A stretch of DNA of 64,000 bases from Dryas octopetala (GCA_963921425.1 OY992833.1:3846501-3910500), one strand, 5' to 3'. Positions 34,763 to 47,165 are shown, counted from the first letter of the stretch. Program-made: numbers and translations. The notes: generated by a model not told the origin, from the sequence alone.

Positions 34763-35300
34763 TATTCCATGTCATTAGTGTTGTCTCTGCTATGTACTTC
34801 TAAGTTGCCTCATTAAAACCTTGCCAAGTAATAAAAACTCTGTGGGAACAAAAACAACCCTGATCGAAGGAAAAAGAGTGCAACGCGCGTGAGTGAAGAG
34901 TAGTCGCATCAGAACCTCGAAAGTAGGTGAAGTCATATCTTCTGGATCATAAGCAGATAATATGTCTGTGGGAGCGGAATGCATTAGAGTTGCTACACCA
35001 AAACCTTGCCCGGTAAACCTAATGGAAAAAAACCCATGGTCGAAGGGAAAAGATGAGCAAATGCATATATATCAGATCAACACATCTTTAGGATGTAGTA
35101 TGAGTAGGGTGATCATGCCAAGATGTGCCTCATTAAAACCTTGTCAGGTAACAAAACTCAGTGGGACAAAATAACCCTGGATGAAGGACAAAAGTGTACA
35201 CGATGGTCAAGCGAGTATGCTTCGGGATACTCGCCCTGATGTCGACTCCCCCTGAGGACTACATATTAGGTAAATCAGCCAATCTAGGCAAACCAATACT
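34763..35300. other. Copia region between RNase H and the 3' LTR
   Basis: Non-coding tail of the copia element with repeated phrases such as GCCTCATTAAAACCTTG and CAGTGGGA, found in the tails of related plant copia elements. No gene is seen. Confidence 0.6.
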
Positions 35301-36830
35301 TCAAACATGCATCAAGAACGTGGACTTTGGCAGTGACTTGGTGAAGAGGTCTGCATGGTTGTCTTGAGATCGGATCTGCTTGACTTCAATCATCTGATGC
35401 TCTTGTTGTTGTTGATTGAAGAAGAACTTCGGTGCAATATATTTGGTGTTGTCTTCTTTGATGAAACCCGTCTTCATCTGCTCGATGCAAGCGGTATTAT
35501 CCTCATAGATAATCGTTGGTTCATCAGTGGTGGAATTCAGCCCACACGTACTTCGAACATATTTGGAAACTGCTCTTAGCCATATACATTCACGAACTGC
35601 TTCGTGAAGGGCTAGAATCTCAGCATGATTCGAAAAGGTAGCAACAATGGTCTGTTTAGTAGACCTCCAAGATATTGTTGTATTCCCAATGGTAAAGACA
35701 TAACCAGTTTGAGAACATGCCTTGTGCGGGTCTGATAGATACCCTGCGTCAGCATATCCAACAAGGCGAGCATTGTTCTGAGGATCGAGGGGGTTCGATC
35801 CATTCCTTAATGCATAGGGATAAAATAAGCCCATATCCGTCGTACCTCTAAGGTAGCGGAAAATGTATTTTATGTCATTCCAATGACGGCGTGTTGGCGC
35901 AGAGCTATATATAATTAACAAGTTCACTGCGAATGAGATGTCCGGTCTAGTACATTGAGCCAAGTACAATAATGCACCTATTGCACTTAGATATGGGACT
36001 TTTGGTGCCAATATCTCTTCGTTATCATCTGCGAGACGAAACAGATCCTTCTTGGGATCTAGACTACGGACGATCATGGGCGTGCTAGAAGGCTTCGCTT
36101 TATCCTCATTAAAGAGCCTTAACGTCTTTTGGATGTAATTCGATTGATGGACTAGAATTCCATCTGCACGGTGCTTAAGCTCCAGGCCGAGACATAAATT
36201 CGTTCTCCCAAGATCTTTCATCTCGAATTCCAACTTTAGGTGTTTAGCTGTTTCCTTGATCTCTTCAGGAGTACCAATTCGATTCATGTCATCGACATAA
36301 ACAGCTACAATAGCAAAACCGAAACTTGTTTTCTTAATAAACACGCAAAGACATAGATCATTATTCACATATCTCATCCCGATCAAATACTCACTTAGAT
36401 GGTTATACCACATCCGTCCGGATTGTTTCAATCCATAAATTGAATGCCTCAAACGAATGGAGAGCGTGTTTCATGGTCTGGAACTATTTGCATTGGGTAT
36501 CTTAAGTCCTTCGGGAACTTTCATATATATCTCTGTATCAAGATCCCCATAGAGATAAGCAGTGACCACATCCATAAGCTGCATACTCAGTTTTTTTGAA
36601 ACTACCAAACTGATAAGGTAGCGGAACGTTATCACGTCCATTACAGGAGAATACGTTTCCTCGTAATCAATCTCAGGGCGTTGATAAAATCCTTGTGTCA
36701 CTAGACGAGCCTTGTATCTTACAATCTCGTTTTTCTCATTACGCTTCCTTACAAATACCCATTTAAATCCTACAGGTTTAACATGGGAAGGTGTATGAAC
36801 GACAGGCCTAAACACCTTTCTCTTTGTCAA
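35301..36830 (-). pseudogene. Copia reverse transcriptase and RNase H
   Basis: The N-terminal part reads PVGFKWVFVRKRNEKNEIVR, KARLVTQGF, DYEETYSPV and VVTAYLYGDLDTEIYM. A single TGA at 36471 (CGA in relatives, so C-to-T decay) interrupts the same frame. It then continues with SIYGLKQSGRMWYNH, VAVYVDDMN (the catalytic YVDD), LGLELKH, ADAGYLSDP, and SQTGYVFTIGNTTISWRSTKQ, in which RNase H residues are visible. It ends ADLFTKSLP. Apart from the stop, the roughly 500-residue frame is nearly complete. Confidence 0.93.
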
Positions 36831-37399
36831 GGAATCTAATTCGACCTGGATTGCTTTTTTTCATTTTGGTCAGTCGTCTCGACGTTGACATTCATCAACG
36901 GAGCGAGATTCGATGTCATCGCTAGTTATGATTTCAGTAGCTACCGCGAATACAAACATATCATAGATGATAATCTCGTTTTGATTCCAGAGCTCACTTA
37001 AGCATGCATAATTTATAGAGATCTCTCTATTCTCGGGAGTGGGTTCAGATGTTGGAGCGTCCTCCAACATCGTCTCTTTTAGGACGGACCCATAATCCGG
37101 AACTATTTCGTGAGATGGATCGGTTGAGATTGCTATGTCAAGAGTACTCGTTTGTGCCAAATTTATCCTCTTCCGAGGATAAGAGTCCTTCGAACTTAGT
37201 GGTCTACCTCGCTTCTGGCTAGGGACATATGACTAGTTAGCCTCTATAGCCGTACCTCGTCCATCTGAGACGACACGTCCTTCGGTATGGATATCCTTGC
37301 AGGCACGTTTGCAGCATGTATATGTGATCTCGTCACTTTAGCTAGATCAGAGAAAGCGTCTGGCATATTATGAGCTACACTCTGTAGATCTAGAATTCT
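36831..37399 (-). pseudogene. Copia integrase-RT linker region
   Basis: The variable spacer between integrase and reverse transcriptase. An open stretch at 36870-37160 contains SRSVDECQRRDDW-like residues that precede the RT start in relatives. No conserved domain is expected here. Confidence 0.6.
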
Positions 37400-38281
37400 C
37401 TACACTTCGTTATCACATTGTGTGGTTCGGGGATCGAGATGAGACATAGTGGCGACATTCCACGTCAATTTACGTCGTTCTTCAGGAATGGTGACGTTAT
37501 TATCTTCCCCCAATGGCGGGAAGACTGTGTTATCAAAGTGATAATCCGCAAATCTAGCGGTAAAGAAATCGCCAGTCAAGAGCTCTAAAAAGCGTATAAT
37601 AGATAGGGATTCATAACCGACATATATGCTCATCCTTCGTTGATGACCCATTTTGGTACGTTGTGGTGGCGCAACTGGCACGTAAACTGCACACCCAAAT
37701 ATGCGTAAGTACGAAACGTCAGGTTCATACCCAGTCACCAGCTGTAACGCGGAGTAAGGTTGGGTAGCAGTAGGCCTCAACCGGACCAACATAGTTGCAT
37801 GCAAGATTGCATAGCCCCACGCAGTAATTGGAAACTTGGTGCGCATAACCAAGGTTTGTACGATCATTTGTACTCTTTTAATGAACGCTTCTGCAAGACC
37901 ATTCTGGGTGTGAACATGGAGAACTAGATGTTCAACATCAATCCCAAGAGACATGCAATAATCATTGAAAGTTTTCGATGTAAACTCAACGGCATTATCA
38001 AGTCTTATGGACTTTATGGGATAATCTGGGTGGTGAACCCTCAATTTGATGATCTGGGCGAGGGGTTTTGTAAAGGCAGCATTTCTTGTGGACAATAGTG
38101 TAACATGTGACCATCTTGTCGATGCATCAACCAAAGGCATGAAATATTTAAACGGTCCACATGGTGGTTGGATAGGTCCACAAATATCCCCTTGTATCCT
38201 TTGCAGGAAAAAGGTGGAATCTTTACTAGTCTTTGCATATGATGGTCTAGTATTCAACTTTTCAAGCGAGCAGGTTGGCAT
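37400..38281 (-). pseudogene. Copia integrase core
   Basis: A single 293-residue frame with FLQRIQGDICGPIQPPCGPF (first Asp), SIRLDNAVEFTSKTF (second Asp) and HVHTQNGLAEAFIKRVQ (catalytic Glu). It then runs on through YLRIFGCAVYVPV and RMSIYVGYES. The D,D,E triad is intact. The frame differs from pre-integrase and from RT, so frameshifts lie on both sides. Confidence 0.92.
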
Positions 38282-38835
38282 AGTGTGTCACTAAACACAA
38301 GATCCTTATTAGTAAGGGGATGCCCGTGTGATGAATTGAGGATACGGCGCATCATACTTTGACCTGGGTGTCCCAACCGGTCATGCCATAGTAAGAAACT
38401 GGTCGAATTGGTTAACTTCTGATTAACTATGTGATTGACCTCAATCGATCTAATGGTGGTCATGTAGAGACCGCTCGAGAGACATTTCAATTTCTCTAAT
38501 GTACGCTTCTAGCCATACAAATTGGAGGTTATGCAAAGATATTCACTCCATTTTCCTCAGTGGTTTCAACGTGATAATTGTTGGCTCGAATTTCCTTAAA
38601 ACTCAACAACATTCTTCTGGAACATGGAGAATATAAGGCCTCATTAATGGTAAATTCAGTACCATTGGACAACATAAAATGGGCTTTTCCATGACCCTCT
38701 ATCAGGTTGGATTGGCCTGATATGGTTGTCACAGAGGTATGAGTAGGCAATAAGTTTGAAAACTATTTTCGATCTTGGAGTATGGTGTGTGTAGTAGCAC
38801 TGTCAGCCAGACAACAAACTTCCCCACTAAACATG
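38254..38835 (-). pseudogene. Copia protease and GAG-pre-integrase
   Basis: The protease active site reads CLADSATTHTIL in place of the usual DSGTTHTIL, followed by one in-frame TAG. Then come SVTTISGQSNLIEGHGKAHF and NEALYSPCSRRMLLSFKEI. After a frame change the pre-integrase part reads SFLLWHDRLGHPGQSMMRRI, its zinc-binding His region. Confidence 0.88.
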
Positions 38836-39149
38836 CCTATTCATAAATTTAAGTCAATGGATCACATATATGAAAATAACTTGATTGAATTAAATAATAT
38901 TTGAGTATAACCAAATTTCCAAAACAAATAATCCAAGTCATAAATCACCAAAATAATTTTGAATAAGAAAAATATTATTTAGAAAATAAATACGGCACAA
39001 GCGCCGATCATATCCATGTCATTGAGTTTCTAGTCCTCGAAGTGTCCAGTGTAGCAGCCTGGAAATTAGTGACCTCTAAGGTGGTATCCATAGGAAATGA
39101 TCCTTCAACGAGGTTGGTCTCTCAAGTTCCGCAACTGGCGTGATACTTA

Positions 39150-40099
39150 TTTACAGCTTACGCTGATGCACGGCAGGTGCGGGACTAATGATCAGTTCCT
39201 CCACATCGGTAACAGAGATCATTTTGATTTTGATTATGATTCTAGTTCTGGTGGCGACGAGCCGGACCAGTGTTTCTCTCATTTCAAGTTCTTGGGGCCG
39301 AGGGACCGCGGTTCCTACCACGTGAGCCTTGGCCACTAGAATTCGAGTTTCGTGGGCCATGACCGCGTTGGCCTCGGTCATACGGGCTATTACTCTGAGA
39401 ACCTTTCCTTCCATATCTCGGGCAGTCGAACTTTGTGCCCTTTCCATGACCTCGGTATCCTCTTTCGCGGTTTGAATTGCGATGAGCAACAGCGTTTGCT
39501 TCAGGCAATGGTGCTGCTTTAGTACCGACAGGTTGGGCTTGATCATTTCTAATTAATAAGTTGTTGTTCTTTTCAGCGAGCAGCAGAGTAGTGATCAATG
39601 TCGAGAACTTGGTAAAATTCATCTCCCTGTATTGTTGCTGCAGGACCAAACAGGAGGCATGGAAGGTGGAGAAAGTCTTCTCCAATAAGTCAGCTTCAGT
39701 GAGCTCCTCCTCACAAAATTTGAGGAGTGACCGAATCCGACAGATCTCCGAATTATACTCATTCACGGATTTGAAATCCTGGAAATGGATGTTCTGCCAA
39801 TCATGTCTTGCTTCAGGCAAGAAAATGCTCTTGTGATGGTTAAACCGCTCTTCCAGAGTGACCCAAAGAGCTCGTGGATCCTCTTCAGTGATGTACTCAA
39901 CCTGGAGTGCTTCCTCCATATGCTTTCTAATAAAGATCATGGCACTTGCCTTAAGAGACTCTGCGACAACATTGTCTGCATTGATTGTCGACCTCATCTT
40001 CTTGGCAATCAAATGAAGCTTAACATCTTGAGTCCACTTTAGATAGTTTCTTCCAGAAACTTCCAAAGCGACAAAATCAAGCTTGTTGAGATTTGACAT
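39150..40099 (-). pseudogene. Copia gag (UBN2 type) with zinc knuckle
   Basis: The start MSNLNKLDFVALEVSGRNYL is followed by WTQDVKLHLIAKKM and ALWVTLEERFNHHK, as in UBN2-type gag. A Gly/Arg-rich C-terminal tail follows (GYRGHGKGTKF). After a frameshift near 39290 the CCHC knuckle appears as CYRCGGTDHWSRTC. The first 271 residues form one frame, so gag is the best preserved part. Confidence 0.93.
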
Positions 40100-40476
40100 T
40101 CTTTGGTTGAAAGGAACAAATAATCATAATTAGTGCTTTGGGCAATAACATCCATAAACAACAAATAAGAACTTCAAGGTCTATAACATAGTATAGACAT
40201 ATAAAATCTACTGGTTTTATCATGTATGATAAATTTATGAAGGAAACTTCAGGTTCCTTATATGGCATCATTGAAGCTACAGGTTCAATATTTATGTATG
40301 AACTACTGGTTCATTAATCACTTGCAATTTCTACATATATACTCTAGTGCAAAAATTTAAACAAGTAAAATATTCATATATTCAAGTAGAACTGAAAAAA
40401 TGTCACAAAATTGTTTGAATAAAAGTTTTTGGCATTTAGAGTATATATATTAATTGGTTTGTATATTAACAAGAAA

Positions 40477-40540
40477 CCATCAGCAGCACAGTGGTTATGG
40501 TGCACAAGAGGTCCTGGGTTCAAATCCCAAGCATGGCAAA
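40477..40540 (+). mobile_element. tRNA-like SINE head in the copia leader
   Basis: CACAGTGGTTATGGTGC resembles a polymerase III A box, and GGGTTCAAATCCCA, about 30 bases further on, is a good B box. A cloverleaf for a working tRNA is not apparent, so a tRNA-derived SINE is more likely. Confidence 0.5.
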
Positions 40541-40589
40541 GATTAAAATCTCTCTTTTACAAAGTTTCAGGAGGCTCGCCATGTGTCAA

Positions 40590-40862
40590 CGGGGAGTAGC
40601 GCTGACGTGGCTGGCCTGGGCTGCTGGCCAGTTAGGCCTTAGGCTGCCTGCGTGGGCTGGGTCTGCTGGGCCTGGTGAGCAGCAAGGCTAGTTCTGGGCT
40701 GCGCCTCTTCAAGGCAACTAGGCTGGTAGCGATGTGAGGCTGCTACAGGCAGTAAGGCGAGGCGAGGCTGGCAACGTTGGGGGGCTGCTGCTAGCGAGGC
40801 GAGGCTGGCAGCGTCAGGGGGCTGCTGCTGGCAGCAGTGCAAGGCTGCTGCACCGGGGTGGT
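40590..40862. repeat. GC-rich degenerate tandem repeat
   Basis: Units built on GGCGAGGCTGGCA..G and GGGGGCTGCTGCT recur. The longest pair is about 60 bases apart (40752 and 40796). Base composition differs sharply from the AT-rich surroundings. Confidence 0.75.
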
Positions 40863-41122
40863 TTTTCGATCACCCAAAAATTCTTACCCTTTTTATTTTA
40901 ATCATTCAACTCAAATACATGTATAAAATATATAATCCCAAATAAATCAATCACATAAATTTAGGGTTCATGCCTCATGGATATTTTTTTTCAATCAATC
41001 AAGGTTTAAAAACATGAACATAAAATTGTTTTATAAAACCTACTTGGTTACAGAACAAATTGAATGATGATCCTCTTTCGTTTAGTGATCCACAATCCAA
41101 AGAGCTTTTCGTACTGATAACG

Positions 41123-41308
41123 TGCTGTAAAAGTATGTAGAAAATAGGGTTTTTAAAAAGAGAGGCAGAGAGAATATGATCTATCTATTTCATTCATCTT
41201 ATAAATATCCTTATATAGAGGTAGGGTTTACTAGGGTTTTGAACATGTACTAGTATGCCCCTATAACTAATTACAGGAATAGCCACACATAATAATATAT
41301 TTACAACA
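41123..41308 (-). mobile_element. 5' LTR of the copia element
   Basis: Plus strand TGCTGTAAAAG to TTTACAACA, the partner of 34566-34750. The inner end carries CAGCA instead of CAACA. TATCCTTATATAGAGG is present. Confidence 0.93.
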
Positions 41309-41313
41309 ATATC

Positions 41314-41932
41314 ATATTTATGCATCAATTGAATTTTTATCTATTTATATCACAAAACAAAAAAGAACATAGCCCAAATATTGAGCAACTTCTCATCGAG
41401 ATGGTTTCAGTTTGAACAACTATTTGTTGTTGCCTAAATTTGGGCTCGGTGGTCAAAGGTGGTTGATCTCCAATCGTTGGTCTACTTTGGTGACATAATG
41501 TGGTGTTCTGCAAGATAAACAAAGTGAGGCCAGAAGGATAGGTACTGGTGCGGTACATGCCTAAGCTCCTCCGACGCTCAAGTCAGTAAGTGAGCAGAGA
41601 AATGACAGTTGGTAAGGGTAATAAATGTGTCTAACCTTACCTCCTTAATGATTGGTCTATTCATAATGGTCATGGATAAGGATAGGTTGGTGATGGGACA
41701 AGTGTTCCTATCCCTTCTTGCCAAGTGGAGGGTTGACTTGACTCGGGAGTACGGTTTGTTCGTGCGCCCTAGGAGAGTCCCACATGGCAGAAGAGATGAG
41801 ATGGCTGGTGTATCATACGTTTCACCTTAAGCTACCCCTATCGTTGGCCATTAAAGTGAAATATAAAAGTTCCATTGACTTTAGGAGCATCATATGCTAG
41901 ATGCAGTGACCAGATCATACATCACTTCAACC
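41314..41932. other. Intergenic, probably repeat-derived
   Basis: The phrase TCCGACGCTCAAGTCAGT near 41570 is typical of some plant LTR repeats. The phrase ATTAAAGTGAAATATAAAAG at about 41850 recurs after the hAT element at 42400. No gene is called. Confidence 0.45.
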
Positions 41933-42373
41933 TATAGGTGTCAAACGGGCCGGGCCGGCCTAAGCACCGCATTGGCACGACATGATTAAAATAGGCATGG
42001 CATGACACAAGTAAATAGACAGGGCCAGGCTGAAGGTTTTAGCCCATCAGGCACGGCACGACATAAGCATGATACAAGCACAGCACGACACGAGCACGAC
42101 ATGAGTACGAGCACGAAATGGGACTGAATTAGGCACGACTCTTTTAACATTGTTTTTTTCATTTTTAGATAACTTTTCAACAAAATTATTCAATTTTTAT
42201 GCAAAATAATGTTAATATTTTAATTATAAAGAAGAAAAAATGTCATAAGATTAGTTTTCTCACCCTAAAAAAAAAAAAAAAAGGCTCATGGGCCAGCCAG
42301 TTTAAAGTACGGCACGAGCACGAATGACTAGCGAGCCTTGGGCAGTGCCGGGCCGTGCTGTTTGACACTTCTA
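41933..42373. mobile_element. hAT MITE with exact 8-bp TSD
   Basis: Starts TATAGGTGTCAAACGGGCC and ends GGGCCGTGCTGTTTGACACTTCTA, inverted repeats of about 20 bases. CTTCAACC flanks both sides (41925-41932 and 42374-42381). The interior repeats GGCACGACA-type motifs. Confidence 0.9.
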
Positions 42374-42381
42374 CTTCAACC

Positions 42382-44920
42382 ACGTAAAATCGGTCGCACA
42401 TTAAAGTAAAATATAAAAGGTCTATTGACTTTATGTACTAAATTTTAATTACTAAAATTTCATTTCACTTTAGATACTAAATTTAAGTTTAGGTACCAAC
42501 TTTTAAAAACTTGTTCACCGAGCGCTCGAAAATTATTTTTTTTATTTTTTTATTTTTTACAAACTCAACTGTGACTGTATAAAAGTCACAACTTTTTTAC
42601 TGAAATACAGTCACATCTTAGTTCTTTTTTTTTTTTTTTTTTGAATATTTGTATTATGGTTTAAGGCTTAAGCTTTGATGTTTAGTCTATAGGTTAGAGG
42701 GCTTCATCCCGCAAGCCTAAACCAAAATGTCTTAAACCCTTATAATCTCTTAATTTTTATGAACTCCATACAGTCACAATTGTGACTACATGATACTTAC
42801 AACTGTGACTATGTTGCAATCATAACTACGTACCAAACAAAAAAAAAGACAATTTGGCGACAAAAAATGCATGTTTTGTACATATTTGTGACCTAATTAA
42901 AATGTCTTGCAATAATTTAGTACCTAAACTAAAATAAATTAGTTTCTTATTGTTTTGGTGAAAAATTATTGGTCTTTAGTATTTAATCCTAATTTTCTAA
43001 AATATAAAGTGGAGAAAATCACACAATTCAAAAAGTGTAACCCTATTAAATAAAGGGTGCTTCAATTTGCTGCCAAAATGACTAAAAATATTAAGCCTAA
43101 GACCAGCCGACTGAAACCTTAAGTTACAGGCCAAATTTAAAAAAGACCTTTACTGTTCATTGCGTCACCATTTGCTTTATTTACAAAATTTTCATTGTTG
43201 CATCTGCATCGGCTGCATTTGCAAAAGGTGCATCTGTATCTACAGAAGCTACATCTGCGGTACCAAATTTAGAGGCTTTCAAGGCTCTTGGAGTGCGAGA
43301 TATGAGCAATCTAATTAACCAATGTTGAGGTGGTTTCGCTGCTGCAATATCACACCCACAATAATTACTTTGAAAAAATAAAGCTTCAAATGACATCAAG
43401 GAGCATTATATGCATTTGCAAGATGTTTCGTTGTTGCAGTATCATGCCAAAAATAATTTAAGAAAAAAAAAACTTCAAATGACATCAATAATTGTTGAGT
43501 GAAATTAAGTGGCCTCGTTCATCTAAGCGAGATATCGGCTTAAAAATTAAATGTAATCAAATCCATACGAGCTTGATTTTCGCCCAATAGATAGAAGTCA
43601 CCCAAAGCCCAAATTTCGCTCAGAGTTTGACCATAATTTAAAATTCGAAGTTTGAGTCTAATTCACATAAAAAAAATAATCATCTATTGAATGCCAACAA
43701 AGTCAGCACTCAAATCATTGATCAATTAAAGATCGGAATTAATTTTGGAATTGATCGTCTAGTAATCACATAATCGTGATTTTAGGCCATTAATGGCCTA
43801 CCCATATTGGGTCATGGACGAACCCTATAAATACAAGTTTATGGGGGTGAAGAAGATCAGCTGATTACACTCAAGAGACTCTAATCACTCGAATTCCCAT
43901 TTGTTTTTATCCACTTTTTGTTCAAAGTTCTTTAGTTAATTTAAGTTTCCATTTTGTCTTAAGTTTCATGTTTGTAGCTTTACTTGCGCCTTCCCTAGAG
44001 TTGATATCGATTTCTATCTTTGTTCTTTAATATTGCAAGTGTTCGAGTTGTTCTTGTTTGTCAATTTCATTCTCACATTATTGTAGACTTAAATCTTGAA
44101 ATCATTGTATTTCATTTTTGTCATTCATAGATTTTTCTTATTGTTTGGACAACTTCATCATTACACACAAAAGTTTGATCACACAATCCTACGTAGGCCA
44201 ACTCACGATTCTAACACCATATCTAATTTATAAGGCCTCTCCATAAGCCTTGCCCCCAAGGTGTGAAAAGGACCTAGGCCGAGAGAGGTTCCTTGCTCGG
44301 CTGGACTTTGTTTGGTTGAAAGTCAGATTTTAGTCCCAAGTGCTTAAATTTCATATTCAATTCTGGTCAGACCAAAATTGTTCTTGACCGGTGGCACGCC
44401 CCGCATCAAACATAAAAAGGACCAAAAGTTTTCCTCTCCGCCACCCCCAGCCAAAAAATAGCTAACACAACTCAACCCTTTTCTATAATCCCAAGATTAC
44501 AATTGGACTAAATCACATAACCCAATCCCCAAATCCCTTGTACACCCTCCTCAAAGTGTTTCCCAAGAATCATAGCTCTCTTACCCAAGATTAATTACCT
44601 AATTTTACTCTCACCAACTTTGATTATGTGCCTCTCACACAACCCTGAAGATTCCAATCGATCAATTTTCCAAAATTGATCCCTAAGGTCCTATTTATAA
44701 TTCATAGGCCTTAGATTACAAGTCTAGATGATGTAGGAAACATACCAATGAGTAAGAAGCAAGGAAACCTGTATACACGAGGAATAGAAATCAAATAAGT
44801 GTATCTTTTACAGATTTATGGGTACAAATAAAGTTACTCGAATATAAATCAAGAATGGAGTGTACAAGTACAAAAAGGGAGTGCAAATATAGCATCACTT
44901 TTGAGTTATACCTGAAAATA
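42382..44920. other. Intergenic; possible LTR-like promoter segment
   Basis: No gene is seen. 43490-44220 contains AACCCTATAAATACAAG followed by leader-like sequence and ends ATTCTAACA, which could be a solo LTR, but no target duplication was found. Around 42540-42860 phrases with TCACAA...GTGACT alternate in both orientations. Confidence 0.4.
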
Positions 44921-44921
44921 G

Positions 44922-44975
44922 GCTGAACTAAGCTGACTTAATGGGCTAGTTCCTGTCCACTGCTGAACCAAAAAT
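44922..44975 (+). promoter_or_regulatory. Conserved promoter block, degenerate copy
   Basis: GCTGAACTAAGCTGACTTAATGGGCTAG ... CTGTCCACTGCTGAA matches the blocks before both intact F-box genes (47491 and 54750). About 110 bases of unrelated DNA follow it, and no TATA box is in place. Confidence 0.6.
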
Positions 44976-45156
44976 CTCGCATTTTTTGGTGGGGGAACTA
45001 AAACTCACACTGTTTATAATAGAAAAACTAAATATCATCCTTTACTAGTGAACAAAAAAAAAAATAAAGATGAACTCTTCTTTAGCCTCTACCTCTAAAA
45101 CCTCCCTCCAATCTAGCTAGTACGTACATTGGCAGCAAACTGTCATCGCTTCATCC

Positions 45157-45500
45157 ATGAAGAAAATCAAAGTGCATGTTTGACGACCACCCAACAACCC
45201 AACCTTGACAGACCTCTAAAACAAGAAGATTAACATTTTGCAGAAGGTCTCCAACTGACAGAACGCTCAACTAGCATTAGCATTAGCATTTTTGGAGATC
45301 TTTTGCAAAACCCCAATCAAAATGCTCATCCAATGCAGGTGTGTTTGCAAGTCTTGGCTTCGTTGGCTTTCAAACCCCAAGTTCATCAAAGACCTATTTT
45401 CATGAACACCCGCTTGCCTCTTGATCAAAAAACAATTGTACATCGATTTGAAGATAATTATATAAACAACAAGAACCTTTGCAATGGCAAAGTTGGCCAA
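45157..45500 (+). pseudogene. F-box pseudogene of the local cluster
   Basis: The ATG at 45157 and its upstream CTTCATCC match the intact gene at 47624, but the frame ends after eight codons. About 100 bases later the F-box core appears: VEIFCKTPIKMLIQCRCVCKSW and FIKDLFS, with a stop where the intact copy has Arg. After TPACLL the similarity fades. It is a truncated direct copy about 2.5 kb upstream of the first intact gene. Confidence 0.82.
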
Positions 45501-45669
45501 ATCCCCAACAAATAAACTCTAAAGTCCTCAAGATTCCAGCCTACCCAAATCCTACTATTCTTATACCAAAATTTGGCATAGAGGAGAGGGAGTTGAATAC
45601 ATTTTATCTATAGTTTTTATGCTTACATTAATTAAAAACAAAATTCAATAATGTCAAATTTTAGAAAGA

Positions 45670-47165
45670 GTCCGTTAATTCCAAGGTGACAATCCAAAAA
45701 ATTAACCAAAACCACCCAAGCCTACAAACTTACCTTGCAAGTAACCTTCTAGAAAACCCAAGATACGCGAGCCAGCGAAATGACAAAACTAAATACAACA
45801 AATATAAAAAATTCTAAGTGTGTCCTTGTTGGACCACCTTCTTCAGTTCTAGGTCGAGAAAAAATGGAAAACCAAAATAAAAAACTAAAATTAACACAAA
45901 CCCAACCCACCCAAAATAAAAAACAGAATCTGAAATTACGAACTAAAATTTCATTAAACAACATTAGATGATAATTCCACTCAATTTCAAAACACTTTCA
46001 ATGATTAAAAAACTTAAATTGCAAACTAAAATTGCCAACTGAAACTGCATCAGAAAACTGAAACTACGACCGTCAATTAACAACTCTGCAAGCTTCATAC
46101 ATCGACAGTAGGAGCATATGCAAGCTCTGTAAACAAATGAACAACTTTATCCCTAAAGAGTTTACCATATGTCCAAGGATACCTGCTTCCACAAAGTTTG
46201 TTTTTCAAATGAAACAAACAGTAACCATGAAGAGATTCAGGAAAAACTTTTGGCACACCTTCAAGAAGTCCTTTGTGACGATCCGAGATAAATGTCACTA
46301 TCCTTCCTTGTGTATCTAGAATACCACGAATCATCTGTAAAAACCAAGTCTAGTTGGCTTCACTCTCAGAATCAACAATAGCAAATGCAAATAAATTATA
46401 TGGATATCTCTGCAAAAAAACAAAAGAAACACCATGCATTACTGCAAAAAAATAGTGAAACCACAAAAAATACTAAAAACTGTAAATTGAAATTGCACAA
46501 TACTGAAAAATTGTAAACTGAAACTGCACAACAACAAAAACTAAAACTAAAAAGCATAGAGCAAATCTCAGTCAACTTAAAATCAAAATCAAAATCAATA
46601 AAAAAGTAAAAAAAATACAAAATCAAAATCAAAATCAAAATCAATAACAAAGTCAAAAATAGAAATACAACTACAAACGAAGATCTATGGTTTAAAATCA
46701 ATTATCGAACACAACACAAAACCAACTGAAGAAGAGCAGAAAAAAATTAAACACTATAAACTTTAATATGAAACACGATAAACTCGAAATCAAGAAAACA
46801 TATCGATCTCGATCTTCAAACACCAAAAATCCAATTTAAAAATCAAAATCAAGAAAAAAAAAACTAAATATACAAAATCAATCATAAAATCAAAGGAAAA
46901 CAAACCTGCAAAGTCGATTAGCCAAGATCGAACACCAAAGTCGATGAGAGATTGACTCACGAAATCAATAAAGAGAATTTGAGATAAGAAAATTCAAAAC
47001 GGAAAAAAAAAAAACGAACTGAAACTAAATAAAATAAGCTAACTAATGAAAACATCAAATAACTTAATAAAGGACAAAAATGTAAATGACAAAGATGTCA
47101 GCTAGCAACTACATTTGATTTCGTGACCTAAAGGTTACAAATATCACCTTATTGTTACATTTTAA
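45670..47165 (-). mobile_element. Mutator-like element with transposase remnant
   Basis: The left end AGTCCGTTAATTCC..GGTGACA and the phrase ATTAACCAAAACCACC match the left end of 61911-62732. The right end CGTGACCTAA...TTGTTACATTTTAAT matches that element's right end. A transposase piece lies inside. TIRs are short and imperfect and no target duplication was found, so the ends are approximate. Confidence 0.6.
46095..46420 (-). pseudogene. MULE transposase fragment
   Basis: The minus strand reads PYNLFAFAIVDSESEAN, then a TAG in place of the first Trp of the usual NWTWFL, then MIRGILDTQGRIVTFISDRHKGLLEGVPKVFP and HGYCLFHLKNKL. This is the central part of the MULE transposase domain, with the second catalytic Asp in SDRHKGL. 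The first Asp block and the C-terminal zinc finger are absent. Confidence 0.88.

Larger units (their letters stand above)
40100..41122 (-). other. Copia leader with GC-rich repeats
   Basis: The 1-kb region between the 5' LTR and gag. It contains a tRNA-like SINE head (40477-40540) and a strikingly GC-rich repeated block (40590-40860). The primer site next to the LTR reads CGTTATCAGTACG on the minus strand. It shares TATCAG with the Met-tRNA site but is not the canonical TGGTATCAGAGC. Confidence 0.7.
34566..41308 (-). mobile_element. Full-length Ty1/copia retrotransposon
   Basis: Two LTRs of about 185 bases bound a 6.4-kb interior, and the 5-base duplication ATATC flanks the whole (34561-34565 and 41309-41313). 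Leftward order is leader, gag, protease, integrase, reverse transcriptase, RNase H, the copia order. By hand the LTRs differ at about 15 positions, so the insertion is not recent. Stops and frameshifts in every gene make it non-autonomous now. The same family left the solo LTR at 3011-3185. Confidence 0.95.

Noticed and set aside
40491..40691. A tRNA gene at 40480 and a protein frame beside it
   Set aside because: A and B boxes are present but no convincing cloverleaf could be drawn. The frame is a GC-rich repeat translation.
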